Below are positions 1 to 8,138 of a stretch of 50,013 nt of DNA, in pieces. The notes under the pieces are model-generated. The model saw nothing but the letters and a program-made list of their open reading frames with translations. It was not told where the DNA came from and ran no database searches. The stretch is from an uncultured Sphingomonadales bacterium. Lineage in GTDB: Bacteria; Pseudomonadota; Alphaproteobacteria; Sphingomonadales; Sphingomonadaceae. Numbering within the stretch: position 1 is the first letter of the stretch; every line of letters starts with the position of its first letter. The stretch is taken from the NCBI GenBank assembly GCA_937898525.1, contig CALCBC010000029.1, positions 1 to 50,013 of the forward strand. Reading direction: 5' to 3'. Made by a program: the position numbers and the translations under genes.

Positions 1-1397
1 TGCTCGAGATCGCCTACTTCGACCCGGCGCGGATCGGCGCGACCGGGCGACGGCTCGGTCTCGCGAGCGACGCCCGCACGCGTTTCGAGCGCGGGGTCGA
101 TCCCGAATTCCTCGACCCGGGGCTCGACCTGCTGACCGCGATGATCCTCAGGATTTGCGGCGGCGAGCCGTCCGAGGTCGTGCGCGCGGGCGCGCCGCCG
201 GCGACGCCGAGGGTGGTCGCCTACGACCCGGCGCTTGCCGAGCGGCTCGGCGGCGTGGCGATTGCCGAGGACGAACAGCGCCGCACGCTCGCGGCACTCG
301 GCTTCGAGGTCGCGGCCGACTGGCGCGTGACCGCGCCGCTGCGCCGGCACGACATCGAGGGGGCGGCGGACATCGTCGAGGAAGTCGTGCGCATCCACGG
401 GCTCGACCGCATCAGCAGCGCGGCGCTGCCGCGCGTCGACGGGGTCGCTCGGCCGACCGCGACCGCGGAGCAGCGGCTGGAACGCCGGCTCCGCCGCGCG
501 GCCGCCGCGCGCGGGCTCGACGAGGCGGTGACATGGTCGTTCCTGCCGCAGGGCGAGGCAGACCATTTCGCCGACGCAAACGCCGGCCTGTGGGTGCTCG
601 AAAACCCGATCAGCGAGGACATGAAGGCGATGCGGCCCTCGCTGCTGCCGGGTCTGCTGGCGGCGGCCAAGCGCAACCTCGACCGCGGCGCGCGCGGCGT
701 GCGGCTGTTCGAGATCGGTCGCCGTTACCTGCGCGGCGAGGGCGGGCGCAGCGACGAGCGGCCGGCGCTCGGCGTGCTCCTCGCCGGCGAGAAAGCGCCG
801 CGCGGCTGGGCTACCGGCAAGGCCACCGCATTCGACGCGTTCGATGCCAAGGCCGAGGCGCTGGCGTTGCTCGCCGAGGCCGGGGCGCCGGTCGACAAGC
901 TGCAGGTCATGGACGAGGCCGGGCCGCAGTTCCACCCGGGCCAGTCGGGCACGCTGCGGCTCGGGCCGAAGACCGTGCTCGCGCGGTTCGGCGCGCTCCA
1001 TCCGAAGACGCTCGAGGCCTTCGACGTCGAAGGGCCTGCTGTCGCTGTCGAGCTGTTCCTCGATGCGATCCCGGGCGGCAAGGGCGGCTTCGCTCGCGCG
1101 CCCTACGCGCCCCCGGCGCTGCAGGCCGTGAAGCGCGACTTCGCCTTCCTGGTGCCGGCGGCGCTGCCGGCCGGAGACCTGCTGCGGGCCGTGCGCGGCG
1201 CCGACAAGGCCAACATCGTCGCGGCGCGGGTGTTCGACCTGTTCTGCGGGCAGGGCGTACCCGAAGGGCAGAAGTCGCTCGCTGTCGAGGTCACGCTCCA
1301 GCCGGGCGAGAAGAGCTATACCGACGAGGAGCTCAAGGCGATCGCCGACCGGATCGTCGCCGCGGCGGGCAAGCTCGGGGCCGAACTGCGCGGGTAG
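1..1397 (+). CDS. pheT: Phenylalanine--tRNA ligase beta subunit (C-terminal part)
   Basis: This is the 3' part of the beta subunit of the alpha2-beta2 enzyme that charges tRNA-Phe in the cytoplasm. The frame is open from base 3 and the gene starts before the window; the visible part is about 464 residues of a family of roughly 800. The first residues carry the family stretch AYFDPARIGATGRRLGL followed by SDARTRFERGVDP. Next comes a B5-type segment (ADIVEEVVRIHGLDRI), then the catalytic-like core, and a C-terminal ferredoxin-fold anticodon-binding domain beginning near FARAPYAPPALQAVKRDF. The stop at 1395-1397 is one base before the GTG of the next gene, so the two are probably co-transcribed. 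No defect is visible. Confidence 0.96.
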   Translation, partial: LEIAYFDPARIGATGRRLGLASDARTRFERGVDPEFLDPGLDLLTAMILRICGGEPSEVVRAGAPPATPRVVAYDPALAERLGGVAIAEDEQRRTLAALGFEVAADWRVTAPLRRHDIEGAADIVEEVVRIHGLDRISSAALPRVDGVARPTATAEQRLERRLRRAAAARGLDEAVTWSFLPQGEADHFADANAGLWVLENPISEDMKAMRPSLLPGLLAAAKRNLDRGARGVRLFEIGRRYLRGEGGRSDERPALGVLLAGEKAPRGWATGKATAFDAFDAKAEALALLAEAGAPVDKLQVMDEAGPQFHPGQSGTLRLGPKTVLARFGALHPKTLEAFDVEGPAVAVELFLDAIPGGKGGFARAPYAPPALQAVKRDFAFLVPAALPAGDLLRAVRGADKANIVAARVFDLFCGQGVPEGQKSLAVEVTLQPGEKSYTDEELKAIADRIVAAAGKLGAELRG

Positions 1398-1398
1398 C

Positions 1399-2280
1399 GT
1401 GGGCGAGGCCGCTCTCGTCACGATCTCGAACGGCGCCCTGACCGCGCGGATCAACCCGCTGGGTGCCGAGCTGTGGTCGCTGACCGACGCCGACGGGCGC
1501 GAGTACATGACCGATGCCGACCCGGCTTTCTGGACCGGGCGGGCGCCATTGCTGTTTCCGATCGTCGGTGCTCTCAAGGACGGGCGGTACCGGCTCGAAG
1601 GCGCCGAATACGTGCTGCCCAAGCACGGCTTCGCGCGGGCGAGCCGGTTCGATCCGGTGGCGATCGAACCTTCGCGGGCACAGTTTCGCCTGACCGAGAG
1701 CGAGGCGACGCTGACCGCCTATCCGTTCCGGTTCGTGCTCGACATGAGCTTCTCGCTCGACGGTGCCACGCTGGGGATGACGGCCACGATATGCAATCCC
1801 GGCAAGGAGCCGCTGCCGTTCAGTTTCGGCTTCCATCCGGCGTTCGCCTGGCCTCTGCCGGGAGGCTCCGCGAAGGAAGAGCACGTGGTCGTGTTCGAAC
1901 GCGAAGAGCCGCAGGACATCGGCCGGCTCGACGGCAACGGGCTCCTTGCGCGCAGAGAGCCGACCCCGGTCGACGGGCGCGAACTGGCGCTGAGCCCTTC
2001 GCTGTTCGAAGACGACGCGCTGATCTGGGACACCCTTGGCAGCCGGCGCCTGACTTGCGGCGTGCCAGGCGGCACGCGGCTCGACATCGCCTTCCCGGAT
2101 ATGCCGATGCTCGGCATGTGGCAGAAGCCGGGCGCGCGCTACCTGTGCATCGAGCCGTGGGCGGGCATTGCCGATCCGGCGGACTTCGCGGGCGAGTTTG
2201 GCGACAAGCCCGGGATCCAGCGAGTCGAGCCTGGCGGCAGCCGCAGCTTCCGGATGAACGTCACGGTGTGCCCGGCGTGA
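1399..2280 (+). CDS. Aldose 1-epimerase (mutarotase) family protein
   Basis: The 293-residue protein is predicted to be cytoplasmic and related to galactose mutarotase-like enzymes (LacX/YeaD type). These interconvert sugar anomers or bind phosphorylated hexoses. The N-terminal LGAELWSLTDADGREYMTDADPAFW, the segment LLFPIVGAL and the later HGFAR and FSFGFHPAFAWPL motifs fit the family, with the two conserved His residues in HGF and FHPAF. The GTG start lies one base after the pheT stop; no better start is visible downstream. The gene ends in a GTGA overlap with the next gene, so translation is likely coupled. Substrate specificity cannot be read from the sequence. Confidence 0.85.
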   Translation: MGEAALVTISNGALTARINPLGAELWSLTDADGREYMTDADPAFWTGRAPLLFPIVGALKDGRYRLEGAEYVLPKHGFARASRFDPVAIEPSRAQFRLTESEATLTAYPFRFVLDMSFSLDGATLGMTATICNPGKEPLPFSFGFHPAFAWPLPGGSAKEEHVVVFEREEPQDIGRLDGNGLLARREPTPVDGRELALSPSLFEDDALIWDTLGSRRLTCGVPGGTRLDIAFPDMPMLGMWQKPGARYLCIEPWAGIADPADFAGEFGDKPGIQRVEPGGSRSFRMNVTVCPA

Positions 2281-3257
2281 GACCGCTCGCGCTTCTCGCC
2301 GCGGGAATTCTGTTGGGATCCGTCGCCGCTCCGGTGGCCGCCCAGTCGTGTCGGATGGGTGAGGCCGACCGCGCCTGGCTTGTGGCCGCGCTCGAGCAGT
2401 GGCGGATTGCCGAGGTGCGCCACCTTGCGCGGCCGGCGTCGTCGCTGCCGACCGTGGTGGCCATCGACGGGTCCTGCACGTTTCTGTTGCCCGAAGGCGA
2501 TTTCGATCGTGCCGAGGGTCAGCCGCACGGCGAGACGGTCGTGCTGCCCGACGGGGCCGAAGCGCCGCTCGGGCCGATCTCCTTCGCCAGCGGGGAGGGC
2601 GGCTATTTCGCGATGAGCCTGCCGTCGGTCTGGCGCGAGGCTGGCGTGGACAGCCCGCTCGGGCTCGAGACGCTCATGACCGGCGTGCTGCTCCACGAGA
2701 TGATGCACATCCGCCAGACGGCGCTCGCGGCGATGACGCTCGGCGACGCCGCGCAGCGCGTGGGGGTTTCGGACGACGAGCTGACCGACGACATCGTGCA
2801 GCAGCGGTTCGGGGACGATCCGGACTACGTTGCCGCGTACACCGCCGAGCGCGACGCGCTGTTTGCGGCCGCGACGGCGGCCAATGACGACGAGGCGCGC
2901 AGGCTCGCCGCAGAGGCGCTGGCGCTGATGCGGGCGCGGCGCGAGCGCTGGTTTACCGACGACAGGGCCGGTTTCACCGAACTCGACGACGTGTTCCTGA
3001 CCATGGAAGGCATGGGGCAGTGGCTGATCTACAGCTATTTCCTCTCGGCCGCCGGCGGGAGCCAGGCGCCCGAGGTGGCTCTTCCCGCCGTCCGCCGCGG
3101 CGGGCGGTGGTGGAGCCAGGACGAGGGGCTCGCGCTGATGCTGGTCGTCGACCGGCTGCTGCCGGGCTGGCAGGCACGGGCGTTCCAGGATCCCGAATGG
3201 CGCGCGGCCGAACTGCTCGCTGCGGCCGTTGGCGAAGAGGCTCAGCGAGGCGAGTAG
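2277..3257 (+). CDS. Secreted HExxH-containing protein of unknown function
   Basis: I do not recognise a named family. The GTG start at 2277 overlaps the previous stop (GTGA). It gives 326 residues beginning with a clear signal peptide: MRPLALLAAGILLGSVA followed by APVAAQ|SC. The same frame is open far upstream, but only this start places the signal peptide at the N-terminus. Residues 140-144 read HEMMH (context VLLHEMMHIRQ), the zinc-metallopeptidase HExxH pattern. A candidate third ligand is the Glu in FLTMEGMGQW near residue 246. The protein is probably periplasmic. Its last 16 bases overlap the convergent TetR gene. Peptidase activity is inference from the motif and signal peptide. Confidence 0.75.
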   Translation: MRPLALLAAGILLGSVAAPVAAQSCRMGEADRAWLVAALEQWRIAEVRHLARPASSLPTVVAIDGSCTFLLPEGDFDRAEGQPHGETVVLPDGAEAPLGPISFASGEGGYFAMSLPSVWREAGVDSPLGLETLMTGVLLHEMMHIRQTALAAMTLGDAAQRVGVSDDELTDDIVQQRFGDDPDYVAAYTAERDALFAAATAANDDEARRLAAEALALMRARRERWFTDDRAGFTELDDVFLTMEGMGQWLIYSYFLSAAGGSQAPEVALPAVRRGGRWWSQDEGLALMLVVDRLLPGWQARAFQDPEWRAAELLAAAVGEEAQRGE

Positions 3258-3841
3258 GCCTCGCGCAGCGCGGCGGCGACCAGCGCGTCGATCGTCCAGC
3301 GGCGCACCTCGCGCGCCTGATCGCGGTCGAGCCCCGCGACATCGGTCAGCGCGATGAAGCCCTCGGTGCCGACGACCATCGTCAGCGCCTGCACCAGCCG
3401 CTCGACCCGCGCCTTGCCGAGCCGCGGGGCGAGCGGGGCCAACGCCTGCTCTATCAGCGGTCCGCGGCGGTTCTGCCTCAGCGGCGCGCCGTCGGCTCCG
3501 CGCCCGACCGAGCGTTCGAGCGTCCGCGCGAGCATCAGCCTCAGCGCGGCCTCGCGTTCGCGGCAGGCGCGGTCGAACGTGTCGTCGACCAGGGTCAGCC
3601 GCTCGAACGGATCGTCCGGCGCGCCGACGCCGAGCAGGTCGCCCGGTTCCGGGATCAGCCCGTCGACCGCCGCTTCGCTGAGGAGAGCATCGAGCCCGGG
3701 AAAATAGCGATAGGCAGTCGCGCGCGAAACCTTTGCCTCGGCGGCGATTTCGTCGAGGCTGGGTTTGTGCCCGCGCGCGAGCAGCGCGCCTGCGGCACGC
3801 ACGATCGCCTGGCGCGTGCGGGCTTTCTGGTTGGCTCTCAT
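3242..3841 (-). CDS. TetR family transcriptional regulator
   Basis: The 199-residue DNA-binding protein has the N-terminal TetR helix-turn-helix at residues about 10-55: ARTRQAIVRAAGALLARG, then SLDEIAAEAKVSRATAYRYF. The remaining ligand-binding and dimerisation part is variable, as usual for the family. The ATG at 3841 was chosen because it overlaps the stop of the upstream SnoaL-like gene (ATGA); the frame is open slightly further upstream, but that would read through the partner. The gene pair is probably one transcript. A repeated dyad at 4268-4308 in front of the pair is the likely operator, suggesting autoregulation. The inducer is unknown. Confidence 0.88.
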   Translation of the reverse strand: MRANQKARTRQAIVRAAGALLARGHKPSLDEIAAEAKVSRATAYRYFPGLDALLSEAAVDGLIPEPGDLLGVGAPDDPFERLTLVDDTFDRACREREAALRLMLARTLERSVGRGADGAPLRQNRRGPLIEQALAPLAPRLGKARVERLVQALTMVVGTEGFIALTDVAGLDRDQAREVRRWTIDALVAAALREAYSPR

Positions 3842-4251
3842 CCGAGCTGCTGCGCGATTGCAGCGCTGTCGATCCACACGTTCTCGCGCGCGATGCGGCC
3901 GTCGTCGGCGAACTCGAGCACGTGCAGCAGGCGGAATTCGAGCGGGCGGCCGCGCCCCTCGAAGCCGAAAGGCCGGCCGACCGCAATGCCGCTCCAGACC
4001 GATTCGTCGACCATGAACCTGTCGCCGTAGAGCCGGCGCACGCTGTGCACCCGGCCGTCGGCGAGATCGGCGAACAGCGCCTCGTAGAACGCGCGCGTCG
4101 CCTCGCGGCCGCGGCTCGGGCCGAGCGGCCAGCCGACGATGTCGTGTTCGACGTCGTCGACGAGGGTCGTCAGCACGCCCTCGACGTCATCCCTCATTTC
4201 GAAGCCGAAGTGTTCGTCGAGCTTCGCATCCATCATCGCCGGAGTAAGCAT
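3838..4251 (-). CDS. SnoaL/NTF2-like fold protein
   Basis: A small single-domain protein (137 residues from ATG 4251; a second ATG at 4266 would add five residues). The layout fits the NTF2/SnoaL-like cone fold: an N-terminal helix, LTTLVDDVEHDIVGWPLGPSRGREATRAFYEALF, and C-terminal strands with LEFRLLHVLEFADDGRIARENVWID. Members are isomerases, cyclases, lyases or binding proteins, so the reaction cannot be told. It overlaps the downstream TetR gene by 4 bases and is probably its regulatory target. ATG 4251 is preferred because a TATAAA box on the minus strand at 4268-4273 would put the transcript start close to 4266. Confidence 0.78.
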   Translation of the reverse strand: MLTPAMMDAKLDEHFGFEMRDDVEGVLTTLVDDVEHDIVGWPLGPSRGREATRAFYEALFADLADGRVHSVRRLYGDRFMVDESVWSGIAVGRPFGFEGRGRPLEFRLLHVLEFADDGRIARENVWIDSAAIAQQLG

Positions 4252-4267
4252 GGAGCCGCCTTTCATC

Positions 4268-4308
4268 GTTTATAAGATTGAAGTCTCATAAACAGATTCG
4301 AGTCTCAT
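4268..4308. promoter_or_regulatory. Candidate TetR operator: tandem imperfect dyads
   Basis: Two near-identical 15-base units, AGATTGAAGTCTCAT (4275-4289) and AGATTCGAGTCTCAT (4294-4308), match at 13 of 15 positions and repeat every 19 bases. Each contains a short dyad (AGATT..AGTCT). A longer dyad, GTTTATAAGA (4268-4277) with TCTCATAAAC (4284-4293), overlaps the first unit with 9 of 10 pairs. The site lies directly upstream of the SnoaL/TetR pair and about 50 bases before prfC on the other strand. It is A+T-rich compared with its surroundings. Operator function is inference. Confidence 0.6.
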
Positions 4309-4355
4309 GTAAAGCGCATGGACGCACGCCGCCCGCCCGGCTAACCGCGCGCGCC

Positions 4356-5897
4356 ATGGCGAATTCCCCGAATCCGGCGAGCAACCGGCGCACCTTCGCG
4401 ATCATCTCGCACCCCGACGCCGGCAAGACGACGCTGACAGAGAAGCTGTTGCTGCAGGGCGGGGCGATCCATCTCGCTGGCGAGGTCAAGGCGCGCGGGG
4501 CCGCGCGGCGCGCGCGCTCCGACTGGATGAAGATCGAGCAGCAGCGCGGCATTTCGGTGACCTCGAGCGTGATGACGTTCGAGAAGGACGGCATAACCTT
4601 CAACCTGCTCGACACGCCGGGCCACGAGGACTTCTCGGAGGACACGTACCGCACGCTGACTGCGGTCGATTCGGCAGTCATGGTGATCGATGCCGCCAAG
4701 GGCATCGAGCCGCAGACGCGCAAGCTGTTCGAGGTCTGCCGGCTGCGCTCGGTGCCGATCATCACCTTCGTCAACAAGGTCGACCGCGAGGGCAAGTCGC
4801 CGTTCGCGCTGCTCGACGAGGTCGCCGAGACACTCGCGCTCGACGTCAGCCCCCAGGCCTGGCCGGTCGGCATGGGCGGGACCTTCGAAGGCGTGCTCGA
4901 CTTCGTCACCGGCGAAGTCAGCCGGCCCGAGGGTCCGAGCAGGGAGTTTCTCGGCGCGCGAGAGGCCGGTGCGGCGCTGCCGGGCGAGGTGGCCGAGGAA
5001 GTCGAGCTCGCCCAGATCGGCTATCCCGAGTTCGATCTCGAGGCCTATCGCAACGGCGACCTGACCCCGGTCTATTTCGGTTCGGCGCTGAAGAACTTCG
5101 GGGTCGCCGAGCTGATCGAGGCGATCGCCCGCATCGCCCCGCCGCCGCGGCCGCAGCCGAGCGACGCCGGCCCGATCGAGCCGACCCGCGACGAGGTGAC
5201 CGGCTTCGTGTTCAAGGTCCAGGCCAACATGGACCCGCAGCACCGCGACCGGATCGCCTTCATGCGGATGGTCTCGGGCACTTTCAGGCGCGGCATGAAG
5301 CTGACTCCGTCAGGCCTCGGCAAGCCGATCGCAGTCCACTCGCCGATCCTCTTCTTCGCCCAGGACCGCGAGCTGGCCGATACCGCCGAGGCCGGGGACA
5401 TCATCGGCATTCCGAACCACGGCACGCTGCGCGTCGGCGACACGCTGAGCGAGAAGAACCAGCTCCGCTTCACCGGCCTGCCCAACTTCGCTCCGGAGAT
5501 CCTGCGCCGCGTCCAGCTCCGCGACCCCACCAAGACCAAGCAGCTGCGCAAAGCGCTCGACGACCTCAGCGAGGAAGGGGTGATCCAGGTGTTCTACCCC
5601 GAGATCGGCGGACAGTGGATCGTCGGCGTGGTCGGCCAGCTCCAGCTCGACGTGCTCGTCTCGCGGCTCGAGGCCGAATACAAGGTCGAGGCTGCGCTCG
5701 AAACCGCGCCGTTCGCGACCGCGCGCTGGCTCAAGGGCCCGGCGGCGGCGCTCGACGCCTTCGCCGAGTTCAACCGGGCCCACCTCGCCAAGGATCGCGA
5801 TGGCGACCCGGTGTTCCTCGCCAAGTCGCCGTGGGACGTCGGCTACCAGCAGGAAAAGAACCCGGACCTCGTCTTCAGCGCTACCAAGGAGCGCTGA
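4356..5897 (+). CDS. prfC: Peptide chain release factor 3 (RF3)
   Basis: This translational GTPase promotes recycling of RF1/RF2 from terminated ribosomes. The 513 residues are close to the E. coli length of 529. G motifs are visible: SHPDAGKTTLTEK (G1), DTPGHEDFSEDTYRTLTAVD (G3) and NKVDRE (G4). FVFKVQANMDPQHRDRIAFMRMVSG in domain 2 and KFTGLPNFAPE-like RFTGLPNFAPEILRR in domain 3 are typical of RF3 and not of EF-G. The ATG at 4356 gives the usual N-terminus (NRRTFAIISHPDAGKT at residue 10); an in-frame upstream extension to 4278 has no family support. It ends directly against the convergent amine oxidase. Confidence 0.96.
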   Translation: MANSPNPASNRRTFAIISHPDAGKTTLTEKLLLQGGAIHLAGEVKARGAARRARSDWMKIEQQRGISVTSSVMTFEKDGITFNLLDTPGHEDFSEDTYRTLTAVDSAVMVIDAAKGIEPQTRKLFEVCRLRSVPIITFVNKVDREGKSPFALLDEVAETLALDVSPQAWPVGMGGTFEGVLDFVTGEVSRPEGPSREFLGAREAGAALPGEVAEEVELAQIGYPEFDLEAYRNGDLTPVYFGSALKNFGVAELIEAIARIAPPPRPQPSDAGPIEPTRDEVTGFVFKVQANMDPQHRDRIAFMRMVSGTFRRGMKLTPSGLGKPIAVHSPILFFAQDRELADTAEAGDIIGIPNHGTLRVGDTLSEKNQLRFTGLPNFAPEILRRVQLRDPTKTKQLRKALDDLSEEGVIQVFYPEIGGQWIVGVVGQLQLDVLVSRLEAEYKVEAALETAPFATARWLKGPAAALDAFAEFNRAHLAKDRDGDPVFLAKSPWDVGYQQEKNPDLVFSATKER

Positions 5898-7448
5898 TCA
5901 GCCCTCGGCGAGGATAGCCTGTGCGGCCAGTCGCCCGGTCTGCGCGGCGCCGTTCATGTAGCCGGGCCAGGCGTCCGACAGGTGCTCGCCGGCGAAATAG
6001 ACCGGACCCGACTGCGCCTTCTGGCTCGCCGTCCCGTCCTCGCCCTCGACCCACAGCAGGTGGCCGAACCGCGTCAGCTGCCCGGGCGCGAAGTTGACGT
6101 AGGCGCCGCGTGAATAGGGATCGCCTCCCCAGCCGGTGCGCGCGGCATAGGGGTGCGCGGCGCCGGCGAGATTGCCCATCGCCGTGCCGACTGCGGCCTC
6201 GACCCGCGCGCGGAGACCGTCGTCGGCGATCGCAGCGGTCTGTGCGCCGCCGAAATACCAGCTGAGCACGCCCTGCGGGCCCGGCTGCCCGCCGGTGCAT
6301 TCCCAGACTTCGGAGAACGTCGCGTTGTCGCTGAGGTCCCAGGTCGCCCCGTCGACGCCCATCGCCGTCTCGCTCCACGGCTTGCGGCGATAGACCGCGT
6401 TGAGCTTCTCGTTCGATCCCTGCCGCACCTCGCGCGCGAAGGCCTGCCAGTCGGCCGAGAACAGCCCGCCGTGGTCGATCTCGCCGAGCAGGCTGGCCGG
6501 TACGGCGAGGATCACCCGGTCGACCGTCGTCTCGTTGCCGCTGGCGAACCGCAGCGTGACCCGGTCGCCCTCGGCCGGAGCGAGTCCGACCAGCCGCCGG
6601 CCGGGGCTGATCCGGCCGCCGTGCGCATTGACGAGAGCGTCGGTCACCCGCTGCGAGCCGCCCTCGACCACGTAGCGCTCGTCGCTCGTGCCGAGGACCT
6701 CGTAGGCGTCGCCGTCGACCGTCGGCAGGTTGAAGATCAGCTGCAGCGCGCTCGCCGCGCCCGGCTCGGCCCCATACTCGGTGCGGATCGACTGCTCGAG
6801 CAGCCGGCGCGCGGCGGGGCTGCCGATGCGGTTGCCGTGACGGTCGAGATAGGCCGCCACCGACAGCGCATCGAGCTCGGGCGCGACCGCGTCCCACTCG
6901 GCATCGAGCCGCTCGCTGTCCTCGGCGATCTGCGCCGCGATCGGCGCGAGCGCCTCGGCGAGCTCGGCCTCGGCAATCAGTCGGCGATCGCGCACCGCCT
7001 GGTCGGCGCCGCCGAGTGTCTCGCCGTCGATCAGGTTGAGGTCGAACGTCCTTGCCAGCGCCAGCATGTCGGCGTGATCGCTGTTGACCAGCTGCCCGCC
7101 CATCTCGACCCAGCTGTTCGCGACCGGAAAGTCGGTCCGGGTGAAGATCCGCCCGCCGAGCCGGCGGCGTGCCTCGTAGAGCCGGGTCGAGACGCCGGCG
7201 CTGGCCAGCGTCCGCAACGCGACGAGGCCGGCGATGCCGCCGCCGATGATTGCCACTTCCTTGCGGCTGCCGCCCCCGCACGAGGCGAGCGGCATGGCGG
7301 CCAGCCCGGCGGTCGCGCCCATCGCCTTGAGCAGCGCACGGCGCCCGATGCCCGAATGGCCGGGCAGCGGCGGCGGCCGACCGGCGGCCTGTCGCTGGCG
7401 GCGACGGGCCCGCTGGAGTGCCTGGACGACGATCGGCGATCCGCGCAT
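5898..7448 (-). CDS. Flavin-containing amine oxidase with Tat-type lipoprotein signal
   Basis: The 516-residue FAD enzyme belongs to the monoamine oxidase/phytoene desaturase superfamily, oxidising a primary or secondary amine with release of hydrogen peroxide. Residues about 36-45 contain the twin-arginine RRALLKAMGATAGLA. The hydrophobic stretch ends in PLASC, a lipobox-like cleavage site, so export by Tat and possibly membrane anchoring are likely. The Rossmann FAD motif IIGGGIAGLVALRTL follows at once. The C-terminal part has the FAD-binding GPVYFAGEHLSDAWPGYMNGA, typical of the family. The substrate is unknown. The gene is transcribed away from the PPOX gene and ends one base after prfC. 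Confidence 0.88.
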   Translation of the reverse strand: MRGSPIVVQALQRARRRQRQAAGRPPPLPGHSGIGRRALLKAMGATAGLAAMPLASCGGGSRKEVAIIGGGIAGLVALRTLASAGVSTRLYEARRRLGGRIFTRTDFPVANSWVEMGGQLVNSDHADMLALARTFDLNLIDGETLGGADQAVRDRRLIAEAELAEALAPIAAQIAEDSERLDAEWDAVAPELDALSVAAYLDRHGNRIGSPAARRLLEQSIRTEYGAEPGAASALQLIFNLPTVDGDAYEVLGTSDERYVVEGGSQRVTDALVNAHGGRISPGRRLVGLAPAEGDRVTLRFASGNETTVDRVILAVPASLLGEIDHGGLFSADWQAFAREVRQGSNEKLNAVYRRKPWSETAMGVDGATWDLSDNATFSEVWECTGGQPGPQGVLSWYFGGAQTAAIADDGLRARVEAAVGTAMGNLAGAAHPYAARTGWGGDPYSRGAYVNFAPGQLTRFGHLLWVEGEDGTASQKAQSGPVYFAGEHLSDAWPGYMNGAAQTGRLAAQAILAEG

Positions 7449-7547
7449 CGTGGTGTTCCCCTCTTGGACGCACGGCGGGGTAACACGTCACCGGCGCCGA
7501 CGCGATGGCGGGGTGACGCGCGGCATCGGTCCGCGTAAGTCGGCGCC

Positions 7548-8123
7548 ATGGCCGAATTCTTCGACGCGCTGACCGACGAGCACGTGGCGATGATCGCCGC
7601 GCAGCCGCTGTTCTTCGTCGCCACCGCCGCCCCGGGCGCGCGAATCAACCTGAGCCCCAAGGGCTACGACTGCTTCCGCGTGCTCTCGCCGACGCGCGTC
7701 GCCTGGCTCGACCTCGGCGGCTCGGGCAACGAGACCAATGCCCACCTGCTCGCCGATGGACGAATCACGGTCATGTTCTGCAATTTCCGGCAGCCGGCGC
7801 GGGTCCTGCGGATCTACGGCCGCGGCGAGCCGGTCGTGCCGTGGGACCGCGGCTGGGACGAGCTGTCGCAGCACTTCACGCTGTTGCCCGGCACCCGCCA
7901 GATCTTCGATATCGCAGTAGAAAGCGTGCAGACCAGCTGCGGCTGGGGCGTGCCGTTCATGACCTTCGAGAAGGAGCGCAAGTCCCTGCTCAAGCACCAT
8001 GCCCAGGCCGATCCCGACATCTGGGCCGGCAAGCATCGCGCGCGCCGCACCAGTATCGATGGGCTGCCCGCGCGCACCACGGATCGCTACATCGCCGGCG
8101 ATCCCGGGGTCCTGCTCGACTAG
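7548..8123 (+). CDS. Pyridoxamine 5'-phosphate oxidase family (FMN-binding split barrel) protein
   Basis: The 191-residue cytoplasmic protein begins with a typical PPOX-like region (FVATAAPGARINLSPKG, then VLSPTRVAWLDLGGSGNETNAHL). These proteins bind FMN, F420 or heme in a split-barrel fold. True PdxH function is unlikely, because the canonical PdxH C-terminus is absent. The C-terminal half carries QTSCGWGVPFMTFEKER, seen in a broad subgroup of uncharacterised PPOX proteins. The ATG at 7548 is the only well-placed start. The next gene begins 15 bases downstream, so the two probably share a transcript. Confidence 0.85.
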   Translation: MAEFFDALTDEHVAMIAAQPLFFVATAAPGARINLSPKGYDCFRVLSPTRVAWLDLGGSGNETNAHLLADGRITVMFCNFRQPARVLRIYGRGEPVVPWDRGWDELSQHFTLLPGTRQIFDIAVESVQTSCGWGVPFMTFEKERKSLLKHHAQADPDIWAGKHRARRTSIDGLPARTTDRYIAGDPGVLLD

Positions 8124-8138
8124 CGCCTGCAGCCTCGC

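Noticed and set aside
1473..2276. A long open frame running into the HExxH protein from inside the mutarotase gene
   Set aside because: It is an Arg/Ala-rich shadow of the mutarotase in another frame. The signal peptide places the real start at GTG 2277.
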